Origin: JADGGM01 sp025449955
Lineage (GTDB): Bacteria; Gemmatimonadota; Gemmatimonadetes; Gemmatimonadales; Gemmatimonadaceae
DNA length: 27,443 bases
Assembly: GCA_036554285.1 (NCBI GenBank)
Contig: DATBNO010000123.1
Span: 1 to 27,443, forward strand
Direction of reading: 5' to 3'
Below are positions 6,406 to 13,275 of this stretch, piece by piece. The translations under genes were made by a program, and so were the position numbers. Under the pieces are notes generated by a model that ran no database searches, was not told the DNA's origin, and was given only the letters and a program-made list of their open reading frames with translations. Within the stretch, counting starts at the first letter, position 1, and each line of letters opens with the position of its first letter.

Positions 6406-7068
6406 TCACGATGGCTTTGTGCCTACACCGCAAATCCATCCGCGGCGTTCATCTTCGACGATCCGAACGTCGGTGAACCCGGCGTCGGCGAACATCGCCT
6501 CGTGCTGCGCCACGTCGAGCGCCGCCATCCCCGTGACCTGCCCCAACCGCTCCGCGTACTTGATGTGCTTGCCGCCGCGGTAGAACTCGGCGATGACCAC
6601 CATGCGGCCTCCCTCCTTCAACACGCGCCGCGCTTCACGCATGCCGTTGCCTAACGTGTCGCCCCACCAGAAGTGGGTCTCGACGGCGGTCACCAGATCG
6701 AACGTGTCGGACGCAAACGGCAGCGCCTCGACCGAAGCCTGCTCGATGGCGACTTTGTCTAACGCAATGGCCGCGCGGTTCGTTCGGCGGGCCACGGCGA
6801 CACTCGCCGGCGCGAAGTCGATGCCGTGAACGCGACCGCTGCCCGAACGCGCCGCGAGCTTGGCCACCGTTCGCCCGCCGCCGCACCCCACGTCGAGGAT
6901 CGTGTCGCCCGCGGTGATCGTCACGTGCCCGAGCCCCCAGTCGGTGAGCTTGGAATGCCGGCGATTCATCGACCACACGCTCAGGCGGCCGGCCCATCCG
7001 CTCGGCTTGCTCCATCGTAGAGTGGATTGTTTCCCTTTGTCGGCCGAGCCGAGCACAATGATGGGCAC
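6406..7068 (-). CDS. Class I SAM-dependent methyltransferase
   Basis: A Rossmann-fold methyltransferase of about 220 aa. Motif I is DTILDVGCGGGRTVAKL (about residues 55-71), followed by VHGIDFAPASVAVARR (motif II, acidic residue at the strand end), VEALPFASDTFDLVTAVETHFWW (motifs around the SAM adenine and strand 4) and LKEGGRMVVIAEF (motif VI). The N-terminal STLRWSKPSGWAGR with MNRRHSKLTDWGL is a conserved cap in relatives, so the start must lie upstream of it. I chose GTG 7068-7066 because GGAG lies five bases before it; a longer ATG version would begin at 7176. The substrate is unknown; the broad group includes ubiquinone/menaquinone-type and small-molecule methyltransferases. It is divergent from the operon starting at 7237. 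Confidence 0.85.
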   Translation of the reverse strand: MPIIVLGSADKGKQSTLRWSKPSGWAGRLSVWSMNRRHSKLTDWGLGHVTITAGDTILDVGCGGGRTVAKLAARSGSGRVHGIDFAPASVAVARRTNRAAIALDKVAIEQASVEALPFASDTFDLVTAVETHFWWGDTLGNGMREARRVLKEGGRMVVIAEFYRGGKHIKYAERLGQVTGMAALDVAQHEAMFADAGFTDVRIVEDERRGWICGVGTKPS

Positions 7069-7236
7069 GTGATCTCCGGTGTCGTGTAACGGAAGGCGGG
7101 GTCTCTTGTGAGATGATGGAACAGCACGCTCGCGATCGCTACCATCCGCGGCGACGGCCCTTCGACAGCCGATCATGTTCTGTCACGCTCTTGACAGGTA
7201 CGCCGTGTACGTTCACGTGGTGCGCTTCACCTCACG
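7069..7236. promoter_or_regulatory. Divergent intergenic region with a CTGTCA-N6-TGACAG inverted repeat
   Basis: The methyltransferase gene leaves to the left and the ABC operon to the right. A perfect 6-bp inverted repeat, CTGTCA (7180-7185) and TGACAG (7192-7197), overlaps TTGACA (7191-7196), a consensus -35 hexamer for the plus strand. I see no good -10 at 16-18 bp. It could be an operator, but the evidence is only the symmetry. Confidence 0.3.
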
Positions 7237-8160
7237 ATGACCAACGCGACCAGCCCGCGGCGATGGACCGGCTACATCATCGCCATCGCGGCGATCGTCC
7301 TGCTGTCGATACCGGTGTCCGGGGAATCGCTCGGTGCGCGCTTCATCGCGTCGCTGCGCATCGCCAAACCGGCGCCGGTGAGCGCGGGCGCGCCGTCCCT
7401 CGCGCCGGCCGCCAACAGCCGGCATCTGGACGACGTCGTCCTCGGCATCCTCGCCGAGACCACCGTGGTCGCCAGCGACGACCCGGATCGCGTCGTGGCA
7501 ATCGATTCCGCGGCTCGTCTGGTGACCTTCCGGCCGCGCCTGCTGCACGCGCGCACCGACCCGCCTTTCGTTAGCACTATCGGCGCGCGCAGCACCAGCG
7601 CGCGCGTGGACGCGGCGCAACTGCGCACGCTGCTCGGCGAAGCGGGGCGAGCGGTCGATTCGGTTCCCACAAGCATCGACGGCGCCGCCGTGTCGGTGAG
7701 CGTTCCGACCGGCGTGCGCGTGGCATACGGCAACTGTCCGGCGCCCGAGGCGAACACCCTGGCGGCACAGCTCAACGGGCCGCCGCCGCCGACGGCGCAG
7801 AACAGCTCGTGCGTGGTCCTAACGGAGACGGCCGAGCCCGCCGTGCGCGCACCGCCGGCGCTCGACACGGCGGCGGTGCTCGAGCTCGCGCTGGAGTTGA
7901 CCGGCATGAGCCCCGATCAGGCGCGGGACTTCCGGGGGCTGTTCTCGTGGCGCGAGAGTCTCGTGCTGGCGCCGCCGCGCTTCATGCGCTCGTACGAAAT
8001 CGTTCACGTGGGCGGCACGCCGGCCATGTTGATGATCACCGCCGGACGGCGCGGCGCGGCGTACGAGCTCGCGTGGATCGACGCCGGCGTCGTGTTCGCG
8101 CTCACCGGCTACGGCAGCCCCGGCGATGCCGTTCCGCTCGCCGCGTCGGCGGCCCCATGA
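7237..8160 (+). CDS. Membrane-anchored protein of unknown function, ABC-transporter partner
   Basis: A 307-aa protein with a single N-terminal membrane segment (about residues 12-29, YIIAIAAIVLLSIPVSG) and an otherwise soluble, Ala/Val/Pro-rich extracytoplasmic part. The region 60-130 has strand-like segments; a proline-rich linker (GPPPPTAQ) near residue 185 precedes a C-terminal domain that reads like a small beta structure (SYEIVHVGGTPAMLMITAG, YELAWIDAGVVFALTGYG). This last part recalls anti-sigma or DUF4367-like domains, in which a GWxxxGxxYxLxG pattern occurs, but the match is loose. The gene overlaps the ABC ATPase start by ATGA, so all three genes are probably made together. It may be an accessory or sensing subunit of the transporter. 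Confidence 0.7.
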   Translation: MTNATSPRRWTGYIIAIAAIVLLSIPVSGESLGARFIASLRIAKPAPVSAGAPSLAPAANSRHLDDVVLGILAETTVVASDDPDRVVAIDSAARLVTFRPRLLHARTDPPFVSTIGARSTSARVDAAQLRTLLGEAGRAVDSVPTSIDGAAVSVSVPTGVRVAYGNCPAPEANTLAAQLNGPPPPTAQNSSCVVLTETAEPAVRAPPALDTAAVLELALELTGMSPDQARDFRGLFSWRESLVLAPPRFMRSYEIVHVGGTPAMLMITAGRRGAAYELAWIDAGVVFALTGYGSPGDAVPLAASAAP

Positions 8161-9089
8161 GCGCGCCCAACGGCGGGTTCGCGATCGACGCGCGCGGGTT
8201 GTCCAAGACGTTCGGGCCGCGCACCGCCGTGCGCGACCTCTCGCTCACCGTGAAGCGCGGCGAGATCTTCGGATTCCTCGGGCCTAACGGAGCGGGCAAG
8301 AGCACGTCGATCAAGATGCTGCTCGGGCTCGTCCACCCGACCGGCGGACAGGGCTCCGTCCTCGGCGCTCCGTTAGGCGCGCCGAGCGTGCGCCGGGACA
8401 TTGGATTCCTGCCCGAGGATTTCCGCTTCTACGATTGGCTCACCGCCACCGAGCTCTTGGTGTTGCACGGCCGGCTCGCCGGCCTAACGGACGCGAAGGC
8501 GCGGGCCCGCGCACCCGAGGTGCTCGAGCTCGTGGCCATGAGCCCGCACGCGCACCGCCGCTTGCGCGGATTCTCGAAGGGGATGCTGCAGCGCCTCGGC
8601 CTCGCGCAGGCGCTCATCCATGAGCCCGCTTTGATCTTTCTCGACGAACCGACGTCCGGACTCGACCCCATGGGGCGGCGCATGGTGCGGGACGTCATCC
8701 GGCTCCAGCGCGATCGCGGAGCCACGGTGTTTCTCAATTCGCATCTGTTGAGCGAGATCGAGATCACGTGCGATCGCGTCGCATTCATCAAGGACGGCGA
8801 GATCGTCGCCAGCCGCGACATGGCCGACGCATCGGCCGCCGGTGCGCGACACGTGTCCGTTCGCGCACGCAATGCGTCAGCCGCGATGCTCGGCCGCATT
8901 GCACCGCCGGCGACGAACCCATCGCTGAGCGGCGACGAGATCCGGTTCGATGTGCCGTTTGAGGATGCCATCGCGGACGTCGTGCGGGCCCTCGTCGAAG
9001 CCGGGGCACAGGTGGTGCGCGTGTCGCCGGAGCGAACGTCACTGGAGGATGAGTTCATGCGGCTGGTCGGCGAGGACCACGCACTATGA
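8157..9089 (+). CDS. ABC transporter ATP-binding protein (ABC-2 type exporter)
   Basis: A 310-aa nucleotide-binding subunit that powers the permease encoded next. Visible motifs are Walker A GPNGAGKST (42-50), a Q-loop position written LPED (85-88), the signature FSKGMLQRLGLA (139-150), Walker B ALIFLDEPTSGLDP (158-171) and the switch His in NSHLLSE (H196). The signature FSKGM instead of LSGGQ is common in the CcmA/DrrA-like branch, which includes drug, lipid and copper (NosF-like) exporters. A C-terminal regulatory extension of about 80 residues ends ERTSLEDEFMRLV, a typical tail of this branch. The Walker A codons for Pro-Asn are CCT AAC, part of a GCCTAAC word. Both ends overlap the neighbouring genes by ATGA. 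Confidence 0.93.
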   Translation: MSAPNGGFAIDARGLSKTFGPRTAVRDLSLTVKRGEIFGFLGPNGAGKSTSIKMLLGLVHPTGGQGSVLGAPLGAPSVRRDIGFLPEDFRFYDWLTATELLVLHGRLAGLTDAKARARAPEVLELVAMSPHAHRRLRGFSKGMLQRLGLAQALIHEPALIFLDEPTSGLDPMGRRMVRDVIRLQRDRGATVFLNSHLLSEIEITCDRVAFIKDGEIVASRDMADASAAGARHVSVRARNASAAMLGRIAPPATNPSLSGDEIRFDVPFEDAIADVVRALVEAGAQVVRVSPERTSLEDEFMRLVGEDHAL

Positions 9090-9937
9090 GCGTGCGCGAG
9101 AGCTCCCGGGTGCTCCGGATCGTCGCCGGCGTCACGCTCCGTGAGGCAGCGCGCCGCCGGATCCTGTGGGTTGCGTTAGGCGCGGCCGTGTTGCTGCTGG
9201 CGATCTTCGCCGTGGCGCTCCGCCTGCAGGTGCTCGAGTTCGAGGGCCGCCCCATGTCGCCATTCGTCCGGTATCAGGTCGAGAGCGGCATGTTGATGAT
9301 CGGATTGTACACGTGCGATCTCCTCGCCGTGGTCATGACGATCCTGACGTCGATCGACACACTCGCCGGCGAGATCGGCTCGGGCACCATCCTCGCGATT
9401 GCGACCAAACCCATCACGCGCGCGCAGATCCTCATCGGGAAGTTTCTCGGATTTTCGGCGATGGTCATCGTGTATGTCGCATTGACGTTCGGCGGGACGA
9501 TCGCCGTGGCGCACGCGGTGACGGGCGTGCTACCCGAGCACGCGCTGCGCGGGTTTCTTCTCATCGCGTTCGAGTGCCTGGTCGCCCTCACCGTCACGTT
9601 CTACCTGGGCACTCGCTTCTCCACGATCACGGCCGGCGTTTTCGCGCTCGGGCTCCAGGGTGTGGCGTTCATGGGCGGATGGCTGGAGCAGGTGAGCGGT
9701 TTTTCGCAGAGCCAGCACATCGTGACGCTCGGCGTCATCACGAGCCTGATCATGCCGAGCGAATCGGTGTGGCGTCGCGCGGCATTCGAGATGCAGACGC
9801 CGCTCGCCGGATCGTTGTCGTTCTCGCCGTTCGCCAACGTGTCGATTCCGAGTGGCGCGGCGCTGGTGTACGCGGCGCTGTTCGCGACTGCCCTGTTCCT
9901 GGCGGCGATCTACCGGTTCCGCGAGCGCGATCTGTAG
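9086..9937 (+). CDS. ABC-2 type transporter permease
   Basis: A 283-aa membrane protein with about six hydrophobic segments: LWVALGAAVLLLAIFAVAL (27-45), a pair near 70-100, MVIVYVALTFGGTIAVAHAV, the FLLIAFECLVALTVTFYLG block, a further glycine-rich segment around 190 and AALVYAALFATALFLAAIY at the C-terminus. Between segments 2 and 3 is DTLAGEIGSGTILAIATKPITRAQILIGKF, the cytoplasmic coupling region characteristic of the ABC-2 (NosY/CcmB-like) group, with the typical IxxGTxxxxLxxPxxRxxxxxGK pattern. The start overlaps the stop of the ATPase gene. The transported substrate is not evident. A hairpin follows at once (9947-9965). Confidence 0.9.
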   Translation: MSVRESSRVLRIVAGVTLREAARRRILWVALGAAVLLLAIFAVALRLQVLEFEGRPMSPFVRYQVESGMLMIGLYTCDLLAVVMTILTSIDTLAGEIGSGTILAIATKPITRAQILIGKFLGFSAMVIVYVALTFGGTIAVAHAVTGVLPEHALRGFLLIAFECLVALTVTFYLGTRFSTITAGVFALGLQGVAFMGGWLEQVSGFSQSQHIVTLGVITSLIMPSESVWRRAAFEMQTPLAGSLSFSPFANVSIPSGAALVYAALFATALFLAAIYRFRERDL

Positions 9938-9946
9938 CGGCGCCGC

Positions 9947-9965
9947 TGGCGCCTAACGGGCGCCA
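9947..9965. terminator. GC hairpin between convergent genes with the GCCTAAC word in its loop
   Basis: TGGCGCC (9947-9953) and GGCGCCA (9959-9965) form a perfect 7-bp stem around the 5-base loop TAACG. The word GCCTAAC (9951-9957) spans stem and loop. The hairpin fills the gap between the stops of the permease (9937, plus) and the YjbR-like gene (9966, minus), so it can act as a bidirectional terminator, although neither side has a long U tract. Confidence 0.55.
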
Positions 9966-10352
9966 CTACTTGTTGCCGTGCTGGCGCGCGTCGAGCGCCG
10001 CCACGAGACGTTTCGGCGCCACCGCCCGATAACTCTCCTCGAGCCACGCTTCGAACGTCTCAAAGGGCGCGTCGCGCGTCGCATCGACCCGCGCCGTCAC
10101 CCATCCGTGCTTGCCGAGCCCGTATCCGGTGGGCTCCACGTCGGAGATCTCGAGTGCTTCCGCCGACGAGTGCGGAAGCTTGACCGAGAAGCTCACCGCT
10201 CGCCCTTCGGCGTGCAGAAACACGAACACCTTGCCGCGCACCTTGATCGCGCGCTCACCCCACGGGAAATCCTCCGTGGTCTCCGGGAACGCGAGTGCGA
10301 CCGCACGGAGCCGGCCGGCGAGCGATCGTGGGTCCAGTTTCACAGGCGACAT
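9966..10352 (-). CDS. MmcQ/YjbR family protein
   Basis: A 128-aa protein with the double-wing fold signature of the MmcQ/YjbR (DUF419) family. Visible blocks are LRAVALAFPETTEDFPWGERAIKVRGKVFVFL (the invariant PETxExxPWG with the following KVxGKxF strand), VSFSVKLPHSSAEAL, the YGLGKHGWVTARVD block and a C-terminal helix EAWLEESYRAVAPKRL. The first block is the best family marker. Biochemical function is not well established; some members are annotated DNA-binding. Start ATG 10352-10350 has AGGA four bases ahead. The end is nine bases from the amidase gene start region in the same direction, suggesting co-transcription with it (amidase first). Confidence 0.88.
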   Translation of the reverse strand: MSPVKLDPRSLAGRLRAVALAFPETTEDFPWGERAIKVRGKVFVFLHAEGRAVSFSVKLPHSSAEALEISDVEPTGYGLGKHGWVTARVDATRDAPFETFEAWLEESYRAVAPKRLVAALDARQHGNK

Positions 10353-10361
10353 GCGTCCTCA

Positions 10362-11612
10362 CTATTGCACACTGATCGGCGGCCGGTACCGCGACCGGGT
10401 CGCGTCCTGATACGCGCGCGCCACGCCTAACAGAGCGCGGTCGGCGCCGTGCGGCCCCACGATCTGCATGCCGAGGGGCAGGCCGTGGTGATCGAGGCCG
10501 ACCGGCACCGTGATGGCCGGCAAGCCAAAGTAGTTGCAGAAGAACGTATTGTCGGGAGAAACCGCCTGGTCGCCGCGGGCGCGCGCGTCTTCCACCGTTG
10601 GCGTGGTGCCCGTCACCGTCGGCAGCACGATCGCATCGACGTCGCCGAACAACAGCGCGCCGATACCGGCGCGGTGCGCGCGAATGCCGCTCACGTCGAA
10701 CGATGCGGCATCGAAGGGCACCGACACGCGCACAGTCTCAATGTCCAACGTGCGAATCCGCGCGACGAACACCTCGAACGCCGACCGCACGGCGTTGTCG
10801 GCGGCGAAGTTGGTCGCGATGCCGACGCGGCGCACCGGCTTGCCCTCCCGGGCCGCGTCGGATCCTCGCGGGTGGTCGCCATCCCGCGGCGTCACGGCAT
10901 CGAGCACCAACAACACGTCGGCGGCGCTCCGCGCCGTTAGGCACGGGTGGCTCAGGAGCAGAATCGCCGGGTCCGCCTCCTCGCCGGCCAGAATACCCGC
11001 CGTGCTCAACACGCCGAACGTCGGCTTGAGACAGGTCACGCCGCAGATCGAGGCCGGCAGACGACCCGACCCGATGGCGTCCGTATCGACGGTCGCGAAA
11101 CACAACCCCGCCGCGACGGCGGCCGCCGACCCTCCGGAGGAACCGCCGGCCACGTAGTGCGCGTTCCACGGATTGACGACGGGACCGAACGCGCCGGCGA
11201 GCGAAGTCGTGCCCATGCCTAACTTGTGCATGTTGGTCTTGCCGACCAGCACGGCCCCGGCATCGCGGAGCCGCACGACCATCTCGGCGTCGTGCGCGGG
11301 GACGCGGTTGGCAAAGTGCTCGAACGCGGCGGTGGTCCGGATACCCGCGGTGTCGTAGAAGTCCTTCACGGCCACCGGCACGCCGTGCAACGGGCCGCGC
11401 CACTGTCCGGAGGCCATCTCGCGCTCCGCATCGCGCGCGTGCTGCTGCGCGAGGTCCGTGGTGACGGTGATGAACGCGTTGAGCGTCGGATTGAGCGCGG
11501 CGATGCGTTCGAGACATCGCCGTGTGACGTCCAGCGGCGACAGGCGGCCCGTTCGCATCGATGCGCCGACGTCGGCGATCGACGCGAAGCAGGGCTCTGT
11601 CTTGTCCGGCAT
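10362..11612 (-). CDS. Amidase signature family amidohydrolase
   Basis: A 416-aa enzyme that hydrolyses carboxamides with a Ser-cisSer-Lys triad. The triad is visible: Lys83 in VPVAVKDFYDTAG, the cis-Ser at 158/159 in VAGGSSGGSAAAVAAG and nucleophile Ser182 in TDAIGSGRLPAS. The last block has two extra residues relative to the common DTGGSIRxPA form; the DxIGSxRLPA variant occurs in other amidase-signature proteins. The C-terminal part has PVGLDHHGLPLGMQIVGPHGADRALL, the usual end block. It is shorter than GatA (about 480 aa), and no gatB/gatC lie nearby, so it is unlikely to be the tRNA amidotransferase. There is no signal peptide; substrate unknown. Confidence 0.88.
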   Translation of the reverse strand: MPDKTEPCFASIADVGASMRTGRLSPLDVTRRCLERIAALNPTLNAFITVTTDLAQQHARDAEREMASGQWRGPLHGVPVAVKDFYDTAGIRTTAAFEHFANRVPAHDAEMVVRLRDAGAVLVGKTNMHKLGMGTTSLAGAFGPVVNPWNAHYVAGGSSGGSAAAVAAGLCFATVDTDAIGSGRLPASICGVTCLKPTFGVLSTAGILAGEEADPAILLLSHPCLTARSAADVLLVLDAVTPRDGDHPRGSDAAREGKPVRRVGIATNFAADNAVRSAFEVFVARIRTLDIETVRVSVPFDAASFDVSGIRAHRAGIGALLFGDVDAIVLPTVTGTTPTVEDARARGDQAVSPDNTFFCNYFGLPAITVPVGLDHHGLPLGMQIVGPHGADRALLGVARAYQDATRSRYRPPISVQ

Positions 11613-11632
11613 CGGCGTGGCCAGGCCGCTCG

Positions 11633-11656
11633 CTAACGCCTGCGGCGCACCGTTAG
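11633..11656. repeat. Inverted CTAACG / CGTTAG pair between two genes
   Basis: CTAACG (11633-11638) and CGTTAG (11651-11656) face each other around a 12-base GC-rich spacer. The right arm contains the stop codon of the PepSY gene (11653-11655). It may form a weak terminator stem. The end boxes also resemble core sites (CGCTAAC and GTTAGTC), each off the common word by one or two bases. Confidence 0.4.
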
Positions 11657-11973
11657 TCCTTCTCGTGTTCGAGCGGCCCGACGCTGCCGGTCATCGCGTC
11701 GACGTTGACTTCGGTGATGCCGGGCTTGCCGGCGACTTTGATCTCGAACGAGTAGATCAATTTGCCGTGCTCGCGCTCCAGCTCCAGGCCCCGGATCTTG
11801 CCGTTAGGCACCTGTTGCTGCGCGATGGCCGCGGCACGCGTTTCGGTGATCTTGGCCGTCTTGAGCAGCGAGTCCGGCACGTCGCGCGTGTACGCCGGCG
11901 CCTGCGCGGCAGCGGCGACTGATGCGCCGGCGAGCAGCGCCGAGGCGAGTACCGCAATCGTGATCGTGCGCAT
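11653..11973 (-). CDS. Secreted PepSY-domain protein
   Basis: A 106-aa exported protein. The Sec signal is MRTITIAVLASALLAGASVA with a cleavage site around AAAQA. The mature part is one PepSY domain: KITETRAAAIAQQQVPNGKI (helix with the Ala-rich pattern), GLELEREHGKLIYSFEIKV (paired strands with the typical E-x-x-x-GxxxYxFxI pattern) and TEVNVDAMTGSV (the VxVDAxTG motif). PepSY domains are small periplasmic modules linked to inhibition of peptidases or to envelope stress; the specific partner is not evident. GAGGAGG precedes the ATG by nine bases. It lies between the RibD-like gene and the amidase on the same strand. Confidence 0.88.
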   Translation of the reverse strand: MRTITIAVLASALLAGASVAAAAQAPAYTRDVPDSLLKTAKITETRAAAIAQQQVPNGKIRGLELEREHGKLIYSFEIKVAGKPGITEVNVDAMTGSVGPLEHEKD

Positions 11974-12079
11974 AGGGGAGACCTCCTCGTGGTCGGTGGG
12001 ACGGTACAGTCTGTCAGCCCCAACCTACTCATGACCACCTGTCTCTCCCATTACAATCCGCCGCGGCGCGTCGTGTGCG

Positions 12080-12667
12080 CTAAGTGGTCGCCCGCCGATA
12101 TCGCATGTACACCACGCCGCTCGGCAGCGGCGACGCCTCGACGAGCGTCAGATCCAGCCGCTTCCGCGCCGGGAACAGTCGCTTGCCGCCGCCTAACGAG
12201 ACAGGATACACGTGCAGGCGGTACTCGTCGACCAGATCGTGCTGCGCGAGCAGCTGGACCAGCACGCTGCTCCCGTCCAGCAGAATGTTCTTCCCCGGTT
12301 CCTGTTTGAGGCGCCGCACCGCGTCGACGGCATCGCCCTGAAGGAGCGTGGTGTTCCGCCACGCGGAGGTCGTGGTCAGCGTGCGTGACACCACGTACTT
12401 GCGAACGTTGTTCATCAGGTCGCCGAACGGGTCGCCCGCGGGCATCGGCTCGAACGCGCCGCCGTGGATCTCCCACGTCTTCCTGCCTAACAGAATGGCG
12501 TCGGACTCGGACATCGCCTGGAAGAAGTGGGCGCCGATGTCGTCGTGCCAATAGGGCCATGTCCACCCGCCCTGCGCGAAGCCGCCGTCGGTGTCCTCGT
12601 TCGCACCGCCGGGGGCCTGGATCACGCCATCGAGCGTGATGAATTCGGCCACGATCAGCTCTCTCAT
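12080..12667 (-). CDS. RibD C-terminal/dihydrofolate reductase-fold protein, copy 1
   Basis: A 195-aa protein of the dihydrofolate reductase/RibD C-terminal superfamily, NAD(P)H-dependent reductases often annotated YwjB/YyaP-like. The N-terminal strand VAEFITLDGVIQAPGG carries the family S/TLDGxI motif; DAILLGRKTWEI is the usual LGRxTxE block, KYVVSRTLTTT the nucleotide loop and NILLDGSSVLVQLLAQHDLVDEYRLHVYPVSLGGGKRLF the C-terminal core with GGGKRLF. It has an insert (GGWTWPYWHDDIGAHF) seen in this subgroup. Substrate unknown; true folate reduction is unlikely. GGAG lies eight bases before the ATG. It is the third of three neighbouring family members in transcription order. Confidence 0.88.
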   Translation of the reverse strand: MRELIVAEFITLDGVIQAPGGANEDTDGGFAQGGWTWPYWHDDIGAHFFQAMSESDAILLGRKTWEIHGGAFEPMPAGDPFGDLMNNVRKYVVSRTLTTTSAWRNTTLLQGDAVDAVRRLKQEPGKNILLDGSSVLVQLLAQHDLVDEYRLHVYPVSLGGGKRLFPARKRLDLTLVEASPLPSGVVYMRYRRATT

Positions 12668-12719
12668 GGTGGTGCTCCGTTCGATGTGTGGTGCGGCGGC
12701 GTGCGCAAAGCGTCATTCG

Positions 12720-13247
12720 TTAGGCAGCCGCTCCCGGCACGGCGTAGTACAGCGCGACCATCCCGCTCGGGTAGACGTGCGTGTGCGTCAACGCGAGCGG
12801 CGTGCGATCGGGCGTGTGCGCGAGCATGGGGACGCCGCCGCCCAACAGCACGGGCACGATCGTCACCTCGACGACGTCCACCTGGTTGCCGGCCAGCAGC
12901 GCCGCGAACAATTGGCCGCCGCCGAACAACCAGATTTCGCCGTCTCCGCTCTCGCGTCTGAGCGATGATGCGACGGCTGCCGGGTCGCTCGACACGATGG
13001 TCACGCCATCGCGTGACTCCGGCGCGAGAGTGCGCGACACCACGAACACTCGCGTGCCCGGTTTCCACGGTGCCCCATGCGCGCGGACCACGTCATATGA
13101 GCGGCGTCCGAGGATGATCGTGTCCACGCGAGCGAAGAGCCCCGCGAAATCGACCGTCTCGTCGCTCAGGATCCAATCGAACGCATCGTGCGCGTCGGCG
13201 ATGTAGCCGTCGAGGCTCATGGCGACGCTGTAGCGTAGTCGGCGCAT
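12720..13247 (-). CDS. RibD C-terminal/dihydrofolate reductase-fold protein, copy 2
   Basis: At 175 aa this is the shortest of three consecutive paralogs. MRRLRYSVAMSLDGYIADAH carries the SLDGYIA start motif, TIILGRRSYDVV the LGRxTY block, VFVVSRTLAPE the VVSRTL block, IWLFGGGQLFAALLAGNQVDVVEVTIVPVLLGGGVPML the glycine-rich NADPH loop and end motif. The fold is the same as copy 1, but pairwise similarity looks low, so the copies are old or separately acquired. The stop codon is the TAA inside GCC TAA CG. No strong Shine-Dalgarno sequence precedes the ATG. Substrate unknown. Confidence 0.88.
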   Translation of the reverse strand: MRRLRYSVAMSLDGYIADAHDAFDWILSDETVDFAGLFARVDTIILGRRSYDVVRAHGAPWKPGTRVFVVSRTLAPESRDGVTIVSSDPAAVASSLRRESGDGEIWLFGGGQLFAALLAGNQVDVVEVTIVPVLLGGGVPMLAHTPDRTPLALTHTHVYPSGMVALYYAVPGAAA

Positions 13248-13275
13248 GCGCTTCGCTCACGCGAATTCCGAGCCG

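Noticed and set aside
7180..7197. LexA/SOS box upstream of the ABC operon
   Set aside because: The half-sites are spaced CTGT-N10-ACAG rather than CTGT-N8-ACAG, and the downstream genes have no SOS link.
10362..11612. GatA subunit of the tRNA amidotransferase
   Set aside because: It is about 60 residues shorter than GatA, and no gatB or gatC is nearby, so a generic amidase-signature enzyme is the safer call.
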